Of a stretch of DNA of 53,626 nt, positions 39,633 through 49,155 are shown piece by piece. The position numbers and the translations under genes are program-made. How positions within the stretch are numbered: the first letter of the stretch is position 1; every line of letters begins with the position of its first letter. The stretch is from CAYWMP01 sp964459445 (GTDB taxonomy: Bacteria > Desulfobacterota > DSM-4660 > Desulfatiglandales > HGW-15). The DNA is taken from the NCBI GenBank assembly GCA_964459445.1, contig CAYWMP010000016.1, positions 1-53,626 of the forward strand, given 5' to 3'. The notes beneath the pieces are model-generated. The model searched no databases, had not been told where the DNA came from, and worked only from the letters and a program-made list of their open reading frames with translations.

Positions 39633-40496
39633 ATGGTTGGAGATGCAATCATTGCTGATAGCCTGACATACCACTATGGCCAAACCAAGGCGGTGGACGG
39701 CATCAGTTTCAATGTCAAGGAAGGCGAGATCATGGGTTTCCTTGGACCCAACGGTGCAGGCAAGACGACGACCGTCAACATGCTCACAGGACAACTCCGG
39801 CCCCAGGACGGACAAGCAACCTTGCTCGGCATCGATGTGGTCGAGAAACCTGCCAAGGTGAAGGCGCAGATTGGCGTGAGTTTCGAATCCACCAATCTCT
39901 ATGAACAAATGAGCGCTGAGGAAAACCTCCGGCTGTTCGCACGTCTTTTCGGCGTAAGGCCCTTTGATCCGGGCGAGGCCCTTAACAGGGTCGGGCTCAC
40001 GGGACGTGAAAAGGAACGGGTAGAGGGTTATTCAAAGGGGCTGAAGCAACGATTGATGGTTGCCCGTGCCCTGGTGAATCGGCCGCGGATCTTGTTCCTG
40101 GATGAACCGACCGAAGGTCTGGATCCCGTATCCGCAGAAGCGATTCGGAACCTCATACTGGAGGAGCGCGACCGGGGTGCAACGGTTTTCCTTACCACCC
40201 ACGATATGGTAGAGGCGGACAAGCTGTCCGACAGGGTAGCCTTTATCAATCAGGGCAAAATCGTGGCCCTGGATACGCCTCACGCACTTAAGCAAACCTA
40301 TGGCAAACGAGCGCTCAAGGCAGAGGTTGCGACCCCTGAAGGCGGGCTGAAGACCCTGGAGATCATCATGGACAGCCCTGAAACGCCCGAGGCCATAAAA
40401 AGGCTTTTCAGCCATGAGCAGGTCGTCACGATCCACAGCGAAGAAGCCACCCTTGAGGACATCTTTATTCACATAACGGGAAGGGGGCTTTCCTGA
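39633..40496 (+). CDS. ABC exporter ATP-binding protein
   Basis: A 287-residue ATPase with Walker A GPNGAGKTTTVN, the signature-like YSKGLKQRLMVARAL, Walker B ILFLDEPTEGLDP and the switch His in LTTHDMVEADKLSD. The C-terminal extension and motif set resemble the CcmA/NatA/daunorubicin-type exporter group. Its stop overlaps the start of the permease gene (TGATG). It powers the ABC-2 permeases next in line. Confidence 0.92.
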   Translation: MVGDAIIADSLTYHYGQTKAVDGISFNVKEGEIMGFLGPNGAGKTTTVNMLTGQLRPQDGQATLLGIDVVEKPAKVKAQIGVSFESTNLYEQMSAEENLRLFARLFGVRPFDPGEALNRVGLTGREKERVEGYSKGLKQRLMVARALVNRPRILFLDEPTEGLDPVSAEAIRNLILEERDRGATVFLTTHDMVEADKLSDRVAFINQGKIVALDTPHALKQTYGKRALKAEVATPEGGLKTLEIIMDSPETPEAIKRLFSHEQVVTIHSEEATLEDIFIHITGRGLS

Positions 40497-41554
40497 TGAA
40501 TTGGCGCATGATCAGCACATTGGTTTACAAGGACGTGGCCCTTTTCGCCAGGAACCGCCTCTTCGCACCACTCACGATGCTTATGCTGGTCGGATATGCG
40601 GCCTTTTACTTCGTCATGCCCGAGTCGGTGGATGAAACGTTCCGGGTAGGGCTCTATTCCCCAACGATTTCACCATTTTTTGTAGAGCTGATGGAGGAAG
40701 AAGGCCTCATTATCCAGGAAACGGAATCGGAGAAAGCCCTTAGGGGTGCCATGGTCGAAGGGGAGTACAACGTCGGTATTGTCCTGCCGGGAAACCTTAT
40801 GGAGGAACTGAAGGTCGGGAAAAAGGGCCGGATAAAGGTCTACTTCGGCGCCAATTTCCCGGAGGAACTACAGGATGCCTATGTCACCCTGCTCCAGGAA
40901 GTGACCTACGTGATTAGCGGGCAACCCATGAGCGTTGAGGCATCCGAGCAGATCCTGGGTCCTGACATGACGGGGATACAGATACCGTTTCGAAAACGCA
41001 TGATTCCTTTCTTTGCTATTTTCATTCTCATGATCGAAACCATGGGTCTCGCCAGCCTGATAACCGAGGAACGCGAACACCGCACCCTCCAGGCCCTGCT
41101 CGTCACGCCACTGAGGATCGAAGGTTTGATGCTGAGCAAATGCATTACCGGGACAGGACTGGCTTTTGCCCAGGTCATGGTGCTCATGGCTGTGATCGGC
41201 GGCTTGAGGAATCAGCCCTTTTTGATATTGGTTGCGCTCCTGTTAGGCTCATTGCTGGTCACGGGCATTGGATTCATGATGGCTTCGGTAGGGAAAGACC
41301 TGATGTCCGTCAGTGCATGGGGGATTTCTGCTGTGATGATATTAGGCATTCCTTCCTTTGGCGTCATGGCCCCTGGAGTGATCACCGAATGGGTCAAAAT
41401 CATCCCTTCATACTATTTGGTTGACACAATGCATCAGGTGGTCAATTTCAAGGTCGGCTGGGGCGGGGTTTGGCAACACCTTTTGATATTGTTCGCCTTT
41501 GGTGCGGCCTTTCTCTGGATTGGCACGATGGTTTTGAGGAGGAAGCTGAGATGA
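40496..41554 (+). CDS. ABC-2 type permease (first)
   Basis: A 352-residue membrane protein with one N-terminal helix, a ~150-residue extracytoplasmic domain (DETFRVGLYSPTISPFF... region) and about six C-terminal helices, the NatB/ABC-2 layout. The conserved segment TEEREHRTLQALLVTPLRIEGLMLSK is the coupling region of ABC-2 proteins. Overlaps the next permease gene (ATGA). Confidence 0.88.
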   Translation: MNWRMISTLVYKDVALFARNRLFAPLTMLMLVGYAAFYFVMPESVDETFRVGLYSPTISPFFVELMEEEGLIIQETESEKALRGAMVEGEYNVGIVLPGNLMEELKVGKKGRIKVYFGANFPEELQDAYVTLLQEVTYVISGQPMSVEASEQILGPDMTGIQIPFRKRMIPFFAIFILMIETMGLASLITEEREHRTLQALLVTPLRIEGLMLSKCITGTGLAFAQVMVLMAVIGGLRNQPFLILVALLLGSLLVTGIGFMMASVGKDLMSVSAWGISAVMILGIPSFGVMAPGVITEWVKIIPSYYLVDTMHQVVNFKVGWGGVWQHLLILFAFGAAFLWIGTMVLRRKLR

Positions 41555-42624
41555 ATCCGAACAGGGTCGGCATTCTATTGTGGAAAGAACTCGCGCAAGG
41601 ATCCAAGAGCTTCATATTCATCATTGCGATTATAATCCCGATTCTCACCTCACTCTTTTTTTCTTTGCTCTTTGGTACGCTTTTCTCACGAAAGCCCATA
41701 TTGGGGATTGTCGATAGGGGTACTTCGCGGATCGTGACCTCAATCGCTGAATCGCCCTCGATAACCTGCAAGGGATATGACTCGACCTCCAACCTCAAAA
41801 AGGCCGTTGCGACCGGAGCCGTGGACGTGGGTGTTGTCCTTCCCAAAGGGTTCGATCGCTTCGTCATTTCAGGTGAAAGGACGGAGGTCATGGCCTATGT
41901 CTGGGGCGAGAGCCTGATCAAGAATCGGGCCATGGTGGAAGCGGTCATGGCGAAACAGATCAGGGAAATGGCCGGTCAGAACCCGCCGATTGAGATCATC
42001 CCGGCCGCCCTTGGGGACGGTGAAGCTATCACCTGGGAAGACCGTCTTCTTCCCCTTATAGTCTTTATCGCCATATTTATGGGCGGGATGATGGTGCCGG
42101 CGTCCTCTCTTGTTGATGAGAAACAGAAACAGACACTCAAGGCCTTGATGATCACGCCGGCATCCCTGGGCGATGTCTATCTGGCCAAGGGCGCCGTGGG
42201 CGCCATTCTGAGTCTTTTCATGGGCATTCTTATTCTGCTCCTGAACCATGCCTTTGGAACTCAACCATTACTTCTGTTCCTCGTCCTGGCGCTCGGCGCC
42301 ATAATGGCTGCCACGGTTGGGGTCTTGCTCGGAACACTTATAAAAGACATCAATATACTGTTTGTCATGATGAGATTGCTTGGTTTGGTTTTATATGCAC
42401 CGGCGATCATCTACCTCTTCCCACAGGTTCCCGGGTGGGTTGGGAAGATCTTTCCCACTTACTACCTCATGGCGCCCCTTATCGAAATCAGCCAGAAAAA
42501 CGTCGCCTGGCCGGATATCTCGTTGGATTTATTCATTCTTGTCGGGGTCATTCTATGTATGTTTGGTGTGATCGCGCTGAAGACCAAGACGGCAAGCAGG
42601 CAGCGGATTAGCGCTATTTCCTGA
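41551..42624 (+). CDS. ABC-2 type permease (second)
   Basis: About 357 residues from the ATG at 41551, which overlaps the previous stop by four bases. It has the same plan as its neighbour: N-terminal helix, soluble loop domain, then six helices with VDEKQKQTLKALMITPASLGDVYLAKG as coupling segment. Two paralogous permeases with one ATPase suggest a heterodimeric exporter. Substrate unknown (lipid, drug or Na+ have been seen in relatives). Confidence 0.88.
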   Translation: MNPNRVGILLWKELAQGSKSFIFIIAIIIPILTSLFFSLLFGTLFSRKPILGIVDRGTSRIVTSIAESPSITCKGYDSTSNLKKAVATGAVDVGVVLPKGFDRFVISGERTEVMAYVWGESLIKNRAMVEAVMAKQIREMAGQNPPIEIIPAALGDGEAITWEDRLLPLIVFIAIFMGGMMVPASSLVDEKQKQTLKALMITPASLGDVYLAKGAVGAILSLFMGILILLLNHAFGTQPLLLFLVLALGAIMAATVGVLLGTLIKDINILFVMMRLLGLVLYAPAIIYLFPQVPGWVGKIFPTYYLMAPLIEISQKNVAWPDISLDLFILVGVILCMFGVIALKTKTASRQRISAIS

Positions 42625-42670
42625 AAAGGTATGATTGATGTATCGCAACTTGATTCAAAGGGGTTGAGAA

Positions 42671-43720
42671 ATGAAAATACTAAAAAGAATTCTTCAAGGA
42701 TTTGGCATTTTTGTCGGTTTGATCATCATTTATCTATCCATCATAACCTTTGTTCCTGGCTTTGAGGTTCCTAAGCAACCCTTGGAACGAGGAACACAAC
42801 AAATCGGGGAACCTGATGCAAAACCATCCCGTGCAAAACAAGATGTGAGCTTTAAAGTCAATGGAACGTCTCTAAGTGCATGGCTGTATCTTCCTGACAA
42901 TGTGTCTGCTCCGGTTCCTTGTATCATTATGGGCCACGGATTTGGGGGAACCAAGGATATGGGCCTTGAATCCTACGCTGTCCGTTATCGGGATGCCGGC
43001 TTTGCGGTGCTCATCTTCGATTACCGGCATCTTGGTGAAAGCGGCGGTGAACCGCGACAGCTCATATGGATCCCTTACCAACTGGAGGATTGGCACGGGG
43101 CGATCGAGTATGTTCGTGGCCTTAAGGAGATCGATTCGGCTAAAATCGCCCTGTGGGGCACCTCCTTTAGCGGCGGACATGTTATCGTCACCGCTGCAAA
43201 AGATAACCGCATCGCTTGCGTCGTCTCACAATGCCCGGCATTGGATGGTCGTGCTTCAGCAGAAATTATCTTTGAAGAGGTTGGCATTGGACACTTGCTC
43301 CGTATGGTCATGCACGCACAGCGCGACTTTTTTAGGGGTTTGTTTGGCCTTTCACCCCATAAGATACCAATTGTAGGAAAACCGGGGAGTATTGCCTGTT
43401 TGACTATTCAGGATGCCTATGACGGCTACCGTAAACTCGTACCGGATAGTTTTATTAACGAAACCTGTGCGCGCATCATGATTCGGGGAGACAAATATAG
43501 ACCGATCAAACATGCCAAGAATGTGCGTTGCCCGGTTCTACTCCAGATTTGCGAGCATGACAGCGTCACCCCAAAAAGTGCGGCAGAAGAAACTGAACAA
43601 AACTTGGGAAAATTTGCAGAAGCAATATACTACCCAATCGGCCATTTTGACATCTACACTGGGGATAACTTCGAAAAAGCCGTGAGTGATCAGCTTTCGT
43701 TTTTAAAAAGGCACCTTTGA
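42671..43720 (+). CDS. Membrane-anchored alpha/beta hydrolase
   Basis: A 349-residue protein. An N-terminal hydrophobic segment (ILQGFGIFVGLIIIYLSIIT) anchors it or serves as signal. The hydrolase domain has GHGFGGTKDMGLESYA (oxyanion region), nucleophile Ser in WGTSFSGGHV, Asp in QICEHDSVTP and His in PIGHFDIY, so the triad is complete. It resembles dienelactone-hydrolase/X-Pro-peptidase-like esterases. It follows the exporter genes by ~45 bases and may belong to the same operon. Confidence 0.87.
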   Translation: MKILKRILQGFGIFVGLIIIYLSIITFVPGFEVPKQPLERGTQQIGEPDAKPSRAKQDVSFKVNGTSLSAWLYLPDNVSAPVPCIIMGHGFGGTKDMGLESYAVRYRDAGFAVLIFDYRHLGESGGEPRQLIWIPYQLEDWHGAIEYVRGLKEIDSAKIALWGTSFSGGHVIVTAAKDNRIACVVSQCPALDGRASAEIIFEEVGIGHLLRMVMHAQRDFFRGLFGLSPHKIPIVGKPGSIACLTIQDAYDGYRKLVPDSFINETCARIMIRGDKYRPIKHAKNVRCPVLLQICEHDSVTPKSAAEETEQNLGKFAEAIYYPIGHFDIYTGDNFEKAVSDQLSFLKRHL

Positions 43721-43797
43721 TATGTCCAACATAATTAAAGAAATGAAAAATCACTAAAAACCGAGATATCCATTGGGAGTCATAAGAGGAGTTAGCT

Positions 43798-44712
43798 ATG
43801 CCTAAAAAAGGTGTTGAAAAAAGGCATTCGGAAACAGCCCTATTTGCCGCTCTGTATAGGGCTGTTGCAAATAAGGAATCCAACAACGAAAAATTTGGAC
43901 CAGACTACTTGGCTGAATATTTTTTGCCTTTTCATTTTAGATTCTTCATTAAATTCAAAAAAATAAGAGTAAACGTAAAAAACAAAAGTGATAAATTTAC
44001 GCCAGGCGCTTACGAATATATGCTCGCAAGAACAGCCTATTTTGACCAAGTTTTTAGAGATGCTCTAGATAAAAATACACCACAAATCGTGCTGCTTGGT
44101 GCGGGTTACGACACAAGGGCATATCGTTTTGCAAAGCTTAATAGTGCTACCAAAATAATTGAATTGGATATGGCGCCAACTCAAAATAGAAAAATGAAAT
44201 GCTTGAAAAAGGCTCAGATTGACATCCCGAAAAATGTCACGTTCGCTCCCATTGATTTTAATAGGGAATCATTAAAAGATGTCCTGGAAAATGCAGGCTA
44301 TGAAAACAATGAAAAAACACTCTTTTTATGGGAAGGGGTCAGCTACTATCTAGACCCGCAATCGGTGGATGCAACACTAGGGTTTATCAAGGATTCTTCA
44401 CACCATGAAAGCGCCATAGCGTTTGACTACGCTATCTCGGTTACGGATGAAACCATAGGCAATTATTTTGGGGTGAAGGAATTTATTCAAACCTGGAAGA
44501 AGCATCGCAAAAATGAGCTCTTCAGATTTACCATTGATGAAGGCGAAATCGAATCCTTTTTAGAACAAAGAGGCCTAAGAATAGTAAACCACCTGGATAA
44601 TCGGGAGATCGAAAAAACGTTTTTGTTGGATGAAAATGGATCATTAATGGGGCAAATTACCGGGTGGTTTCGATTTGTAACGGCCTCCTCAAATAACGAT
44701 CAGCGTACCTAA
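43798..44712 (+). CDS. SAM-dependent methyltransferase, LCMT/PPM family
   Basis: A 304-residue class I methyltransferase. The SAM-binding motif QIVLLGAGYDTRAYRF and the acidic strand end KIIELDMAPTQ, plus LFLWEGVSYYLDPQSVDATL, are the hallmarks of the leucine carboxyl methyltransferase-like (TIGR00027) family, which includes polyketide-associated O-methyltransferases. The coding sequence is markedly more A+T-rich than both neighbours (many AAA/AAT/TTT codons), suggesting recent acquisition. The next gene is convergent, with its stop at 44713. Confidence 0.87.
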   Translation: MPKKGVEKRHSETALFAALYRAVANKESNNEKFGPDYLAEYFLPFHFRFFIKFKKIRVNVKNKSDKFTPGAYEYMLARTAYFDQVFRDALDKNTPQIVLLGAGYDTRAYRFAKLNSATKIIELDMAPTQNRKMKCLKKAQIDIPKNVTFAPIDFNRESLKDVLENAGYENNEKTLFLWEGVSYYLDPQSVDATLGFIKDSSHHESAIAFDYAISVTDETIGNYFGVKEFIQTWKKHRKNELFRFTIDEGEIESFLEQRGLRIVNHLDNREIEKTFLLDENGSLMGQITGWFRFVTASSNNDQRT

Positions 44713-45837
44713 TTATAGAATCTCAATGGCCTCTTCAAAGCAGGCACTTCCCGTTAATTGGTAAGTATCGCCATTGGTTGCCTCAACATCGCCGCATTTG
44801 ATCAGCAATTCACAGTGGCTGATCACCTCATTTGATGCCATGAGCATCCCGTACCCTTTCAGCAATCTCTCCTCAAAGTGCTCCCGAGCAATCTCATCGG
44901 CTGTTTTGGGTTCAAAATGGAGTATTTCCAGAATCGCCGCGCACCGATCCCTGTGGTGTTGGAGCAACTCCTTGATTCGCCCTCCTAGCTCTATTCCATT
45001 CCACTGATCATTGTAATAGAACCGATGGGCCGGAAGGACGAGTATATGGGGATGCTGCTCGGCCATCTCACCCAACTTTTTGAGAGACTGTATATACCGA
45101 TACAACCCGAAGATGGCCTCTGGATCATTATAATGGTATTTGATCACGTCGGAGACGTCATCGTACAATGCCACTCGGGTGGGCCAGGGCGAAATCTCCG
45201 GCAGGATGATGTCTCCAACCAAAATGGCTTCATCCCCAATGCGAACGGCCAGACCATCAGGACTATGCCCGGGTAAATGATGGGTCTGAATGCCCGGCCC
45301 CAATTCCTGCACGCCATCCGCAATCGCATCCACCTGGAGTCCCTCCAACACGCCGTGATAGGGAATGCAGTTTTTAGTAAAAAAATCTTCGGGCATCACA
45401 CAGTGCCAGCACTTGGCCGGGAAGTCTTCCTTGTAACCCGGAGGCGCCTTCTTCGGATACTTGCGGATAAGGAGTTCGTAGATGTTGTGGGCTTTTACCC
45501 TTAATTTCGTCAAATTGACAAGTTCCGCCAATCCGCCGTCATGATCCTCGTGACCGTGAGTTATGAGCACAAAGGAGAGGTCTTCAGGCTCTATGCCGGC
45601 GGCATGCATCATGTCGATCAAGTTCTTGCCCTGGCCGTATCGGCCTGAATCCACCAAAAATGGTTCATCGGCCAAAACCGCATAATTCCAGGTAGGCCCG
45701 AGATCCCAATAGCCCCCATAGAAGTTCTTGGTCGGCAACCCGATAATCTCCAATCCCGAGGGCAGCCGGAACCGCACCGTCATGCCGTTACCGCTTCCGT
45801 CTCCCCAGTTTATCACTTCTTTAGTATATCTTTCCAA
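44713..45837 (-). CDS. MBL-fold metallo-hydrolase with C-terminal helical domain
   Basis: A 374-residue metallo-beta-lactamase-fold protein. Metal ligands are THGHEDHDGG (His94, His96, Asp98, His99), His in HHLPGHSPDG and Asp in ILVGDIIL. After the fold comes a winged-helix-like C-terminal region (AAILEILHFEPKTADEIARE) as in LACTB2-like and glyoxalase II-type relatives that bind RNA or act on thioesters. Substrate unknown. Confidence 0.87.
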   Translation of the reverse strand: MERYTKEVINWGDGSGNGMTVRFRLPSGLEIIGLPTKNFYGGYWDLGPTWNYAVLADEPFLVDSGRYGQGKNLIDMMHAAGIEPEDLSFVLITHGHEDHDGGLAELVNLTKLRVKAHNIYELLIRKYPKKAPPGYKEDFPAKCWHCVMPEDFFTKNCIPYHGVLEGLQVDAIADGVQELGPGIQTHHLPGHSPDGLAVRIGDEAILVGDIILPEISPWPTRVALYDDVSDVIKYHYNDPEAIFGLYRYIQSLKKLGEMAEQHPHILVLPAHRFYYNDQWNGIELGGRIKELLQHHRDRCAAILEILHFEPKTADEIAREHFEERLLKGYGMLMASNEVISHCELLIKCGDVEATNGDTYQLTGSACFEEAIEIL

Positions 45838-46129
45838 ATTATCTCCTTAACTACAAAAGCCTAGGCACTTCTTAGACAGGATTACAGGATTGTCGGGATG
45901 GTTAGTCTCCCAAAGAGAACTTAATGACATTATCATAAGTGGCCGGTTATATAAGATAAATCGTCAAAAACCTTTCCCTCGACGTTGCATTTCAGATAGG
46001 TACAAAGCATTCAGGCGTTTTGAAATTGCCTCTTTTACCTGTGCATTATTTTCTATATCAATAGAAACAGAAAGGCTACAATTACAGCCCACTATTCTAT
46101 GACACCCACCATTTGAGAAGGAGTCCCTG

Positions 46130-47269
46130 ATGATACCTTGCCAGCGTGAACTGTTTGATATATCGGACGACGTGGCCTATTTCAACTGCGCATACACTTC
46201 CCCCCTGCTGATTAGCGCTAAAAAGGCGGGGCAACGGGCACTCAAGGCCAAATCAAATCCATGGTCCATCACTTCGGAAGATTTTTTCACGAATATCGAG
46301 GAAAATCGCATGCTCTTTGGCCAATTGATCGACAGCCCCCAAGATAACATCGCCATCATTCCTGCCGTTTCCTATGGTATTGCCCTGGCCGCAAAAAACA
46401 TCCCCTTATCAAAGGGGCAAAACATCATGGTGCTCGAAGAACAGTTCCCTTCCAACATCTATGCTTGGAGACGGGTGGCCGAAGAAAGGGGAGCTTTTAT
46501 CAAGACTGTTTCGCGACCGGAATCGGGCAATTGGACCCGAGCCGTTCTTGAGGCCATCGATCAAAACACCGCCGTGGCAGCACTGCCTCCTTGCCATTGG
46601 ACCGATGGGACCCTACTCAATCTGATTGAGATCGGGGAAAAATGCCGTGCGAATGGTACCGCCCTGGTGATTGACGGTATCCAATCCCTGGGGGCTAGAC
46701 CCTTTTCAGTCGCAACGGTTAAGCCTGATTTTCTTGTGGCCGGCGCGCATAAATGGCTCCTTGGGCCCTATGGCTTTGGATATTGTTATGTGGCTCCCAA
46801 ATGGCATAAGGGCGTACCCCTGGAAGAGAACTGGTTGAATCGGGAGGGCTCCCAGGACTTTTCGCGTCTCGTCCAATATGAGAATGACTATCAGCCGGGA
46901 GCGCGTCGATATGATATGGGAGAGGCCAGCAACTTTATCCTGGCGCCGATTGCAGCGGCCGCTTTAAGACAACTGCTGGAGTGGGGTGTGGAAGCCATTT
47001 CGAAGACCCTTCAATCCATCACCGATCCCATCGGTGATAGGGCTGCTCGGATGGGACTTACGGTCGCCGACAAGGCCGATCGTGTGCCTCACATCATAGG
47101 CCTTTCAATGCCCGGAGGTCTGCCTGGGTCCTTAGCCCCGGACCTTGCCGAAAATAAAGTGTATGTCAGCATCAGGGGAAATTCGATTCGCATATCCCCT
47201 CATCTCTACAATACACCCGAAGACGTTGACCGTCTCCTGTCTTCCCTCGAAAAGGCGGTTGGGATCTAG
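46130..47269 (+). CDS. PLP-dependent class V aminotransferase / lyase
   Basis: A 379-residue fold-type I PLP enzyme. The cofactor Lys is Lys208 in VAGAHKWLLGPYG, and Asp182 in LVIDGIQSLGARPF contacts the pyridine nitrogen. It resembles the isopenicillin-N-epimerase/cysteine desulfurase branch, in which some members make sulfur or selenium from Cys/Sec; an assignment to that activity is not supported here (no obvious persulfide Cys loop). An AAGGAGTC site precedes the ATG. It is followed 14 bases later by the histidine kinase. Confidence 0.87.
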   Translation: MIPCQRELFDISDDVAYFNCAYTSPLLISAKKAGQRALKAKSNPWSITSEDFFTNIEENRMLFGQLIDSPQDNIAIIPAVSYGIALAAKNIPLSKGQNIMVLEEQFPSNIYAWRRVAEERGAFIKTVSRPESGNWTRAVLEAIDQNTAVAALPPCHWTDGTLLNLIEIGEKCRANGTALVIDGIQSLGARPFSVATVKPDFLVAGAHKWLLGPYGFGYCYVAPKWHKGVPLEENWLNREGSQDFSRLVQYENDYQPGARRYDMGEASNFILAPIAAAALRQLLEWGVEAISKTLQSITDPIGDRAARMGLTVADKADRVPHIIGLSMPGGLPGSLAPDLAENKVYVSIRGNSIRISPHLYNTPEDVDRLLSSLEKAVGI

Positions 47270-47283
47270 AAAGGAGGTTCACC

Positions 47284-48519
47284 GTGTCCTCAAAAGCAGA
47301 GCTGGAACATGAAGAGCTTGAGGCATTGATCGATGTGAGTCTCACGGTAAATGCAAGTCTTGAGTGGGAGAAGGTCCTCGAATCCATTATGGCCGTTACG
47401 ACAAGCGTCATGAAGGTCGAGGCATCGGCGTTGATGCTCGTGAACGAGGAAGAGACCGAACTATCCTTTCAAGTGGCCGAGGGGGATAAGGCCAAGACAG
47501 TCAAAGAAATGAGAATAAAAATGGGAGAGGGTATCGCGGGATGGGTAGCCAAAGAAAGGAAGCCTGCGATTGTAAACGATGTGAGTTCCGATTCCAGGTT
47601 TATTGGGGCTACGGACGAATCCACGGGTTTTACGACAAAATCGATTCTTTGTGTACCCATGCAGACCAAAGAAAAACTTCTGGGCGTGATTGAGGTCATC
47701 AATCGACTTGATGGAAGCGCGTTCACGGAACATGACCAGCTTCTGTGCTCAGCCATTGCCAACCAGGCTGCAATAGCACTGGAAAATTCCCGGTTGCACG
47801 AAGAAAAGATCAATCAGGAACGCCTCGTAGCCATTGGACAAACCGTGGCAGGCCTTGCCCATTGCATCAAGAATATCCTCAACTCCATAGGCGGCGGTTC
47901 TTACATCCTCGAGGCCGGTGTTAAAAGGCAAGATCCGGACAAAGTCGAGCGGGGGTGGGGTATCGTGAAAAAGAACAACCAATTCATGGAACAGTTGGTG
48001 CTCGATATGCTCAGTTACTCAAAGGAGCGTAAGCCTGAATACAGTGAGGTGGACATCAATGAGGTCTGTGAATCCGTATGCCAGCTTTGTGGCGAAATGG
48101 CAAAGACCAAAAACGCTGAACTTCTTCTTGAGGGAAACCCTTCCATTGGGCCGGTTCAAATTGACGAGAAGGGGATAAAGCGTTGTCTTATGAATCTTGT
48201 GAGTAATGCCGTGGATGCCAGCGAAGAAAAGGAAGGTACGGTTCGCGTTTCAACAGGTCAGGCGGAAGAAGAGGGTCGGTTTGTTATTAAGGTTCAGGAT
48301 TCCGGATATGGCATTTCCGAAGAAAACATTGAAAAACTGTTTCGGGTTTTCTTTAGCACAAAGGGGTCAAAGGGTACCGGCCTGGGCTTGCCCGTGACCC
48401 ATAAAATCATAACCGAACATGGTGGGAAAATAGATGTGGAATCAGTTATTGATGAGGGGACAACTTTTACGATCACCCTTCCAAAAAAGCCGATAGTACA
48501 GGAAGAAGTTCAAGCCTAA
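47284..48519 (+). CDS. GAF-domain sensor histidine kinase
   Basis: A 411-residue soluble histidine kinase. GTG start at 47284, preceded by AAAGGAGG. A GAF domain (~residues 10-165: AGWVAKERKPAIVNDVSS, LCVPMQTKEKLLGVIEVINR) precedes the phospho-acceptor region with His193 in GLAHCIKNILN and the ATPase domain (N box LVSNAVDASEEKEG, GYGISEENIEKLFRVFFSTK, G box GTGLGLPVTHKII). No receiver or response regulator lies next to it, so it is an orphan kinase. No membrane segment, so its signal is cytoplasmic. Confidence 0.92.
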   Translation: MSSKAELEHEELEALIDVSLTVNASLEWEKVLESIMAVTTSVMKVEASALMLVNEEETELSFQVAEGDKAKTVKEMRIKMGEGIAGWVAKERKPAIVNDVSSDSRFIGATDESTGFTTKSILCVPMQTKEKLLGVIEVINRLDGSAFTEHDQLLCSAIANQAAIALENSRLHEEKINQERLVAIGQTVAGLAHCIKNILNSIGGGSYILEAGVKRQDPDKVERGWGIVKKNNQFMEQLVLDMLSYSKERKPEYSEVDINEVCESVCQLCGEMAKTKNAELLLEGNPSIGPVQIDEKGIKRCLMNLVSNAVDASEEKEGTVRVSTGQAEEEGRFVIKVQDSGYGISEENIEKLFRVFFSTKGSKGTGLGLPVTHKIITEHGGKIDVESVIDEGTTFTITLPKKPIVQEEVQA

Positions 48520-48526
48520 ACATTTA

Positions 48527-49078
48527 TCAGCTTTCTCTCTTTAGGTGATCCATAAACCTGATTGTTTTGCTCACCTCCTGGTGAAAGTGGTTAAACCGGA
48601 CCACCCCTTTTTTATCGATGATCACCACCCATGGTGTCCCGCGGGTGCGAAAATTTCGCATAAACCGAGAAGGTTTCTCCGAAGAACCACTATGCCCTAC
48701 CGGTATCTTGAGGTTGTAGCGTTTTATCGTTTTTTTGGCCCCGGCGAGGTCATTGAAAGAGAAACCCTCAAAGGCCGTTTGAATGGCCACAAACGCAACT
48801 TCGGAGTCGCCTTCGTAATGTTTGATTAAATCCTGCAACGCAGGAAAGCCATATTTGTGGCAGCCCGGTCACCATTGCTGGAAGGCCATCAGATAAATCA
48901 CTTTACCCTTGAAGTCTGAGACATCCAGAATCTTTTTGCCGGCGGGCAAATTGAGCCACGTGTCAACCTCCCAAGATGGGGCAAGCTGATTTGCAATGCC
49001 GCCCTGCTGGGCAAATGCCGGGGGAATGAGAATCAGAAAAATGAAAAATAGGGTTGCCGAGAGTTTTATAAGATTCAT
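48527..49078 (-). CDS. Thioredoxin/TlpA-family selenoprotein (UPGC motif, UGA as Sec)
   Basis: Read through the UGA at 48869-48871 (codon 70), the frame encodes ~183 residues. First comes a Sec signal (NLIKLSATLFFIFLILIPPAFAQ), then the TlpA-like fold: FKGKVIYLMAFQQW, then Sec-PGC (TlpA relatives have WCPGC or WCPPC), HKYGFPALQDLIKHY, the cis-Pro GTPWVVIID and strand GVVRFNHF. The UGA stands exactly where the nucleophilic Cys belongs. A SECIS-like hairpin follows at ~29 bases. Without Sec decoding the gene would be a truncated product of 69 residues and would lack the active site. A TTG-initiated start at 49102 is less likely than the ATG at 49078. It is periplasmic, probably a thiol reductase or peroxide-type enzyme. 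Confidence 0.82.
48831..48845 (-). promoter_or_regulatory. SECIS-like hairpin after the TlpA UGA
   Basis: On the minus strand TCCTGC-GTT-GCAGGA forms a perfect 6-base stem with a GUU loop. The loop begins 30 bases after the UGA, inside the 16-37 range of bacterial SECIS elements, and has the expected G at its first position. Confidence 0.55.
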
Positions 49079-49155
49079 TTTCAACGCTTTGCCGAGAACC
49101 AATACTCATTTGTTTGCTATTTTGATGGGACAATTCTTTACTCCACTCTAACCAT

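Noticed and set aside
46130..47269. Calling the class V PLP enzyme a selenocysteine lyase because selenoprotein candidates are nearby
   Set aside because: Fold-type I residues are clear but no diagnostic Cys loop was identified; the position is not evidence.
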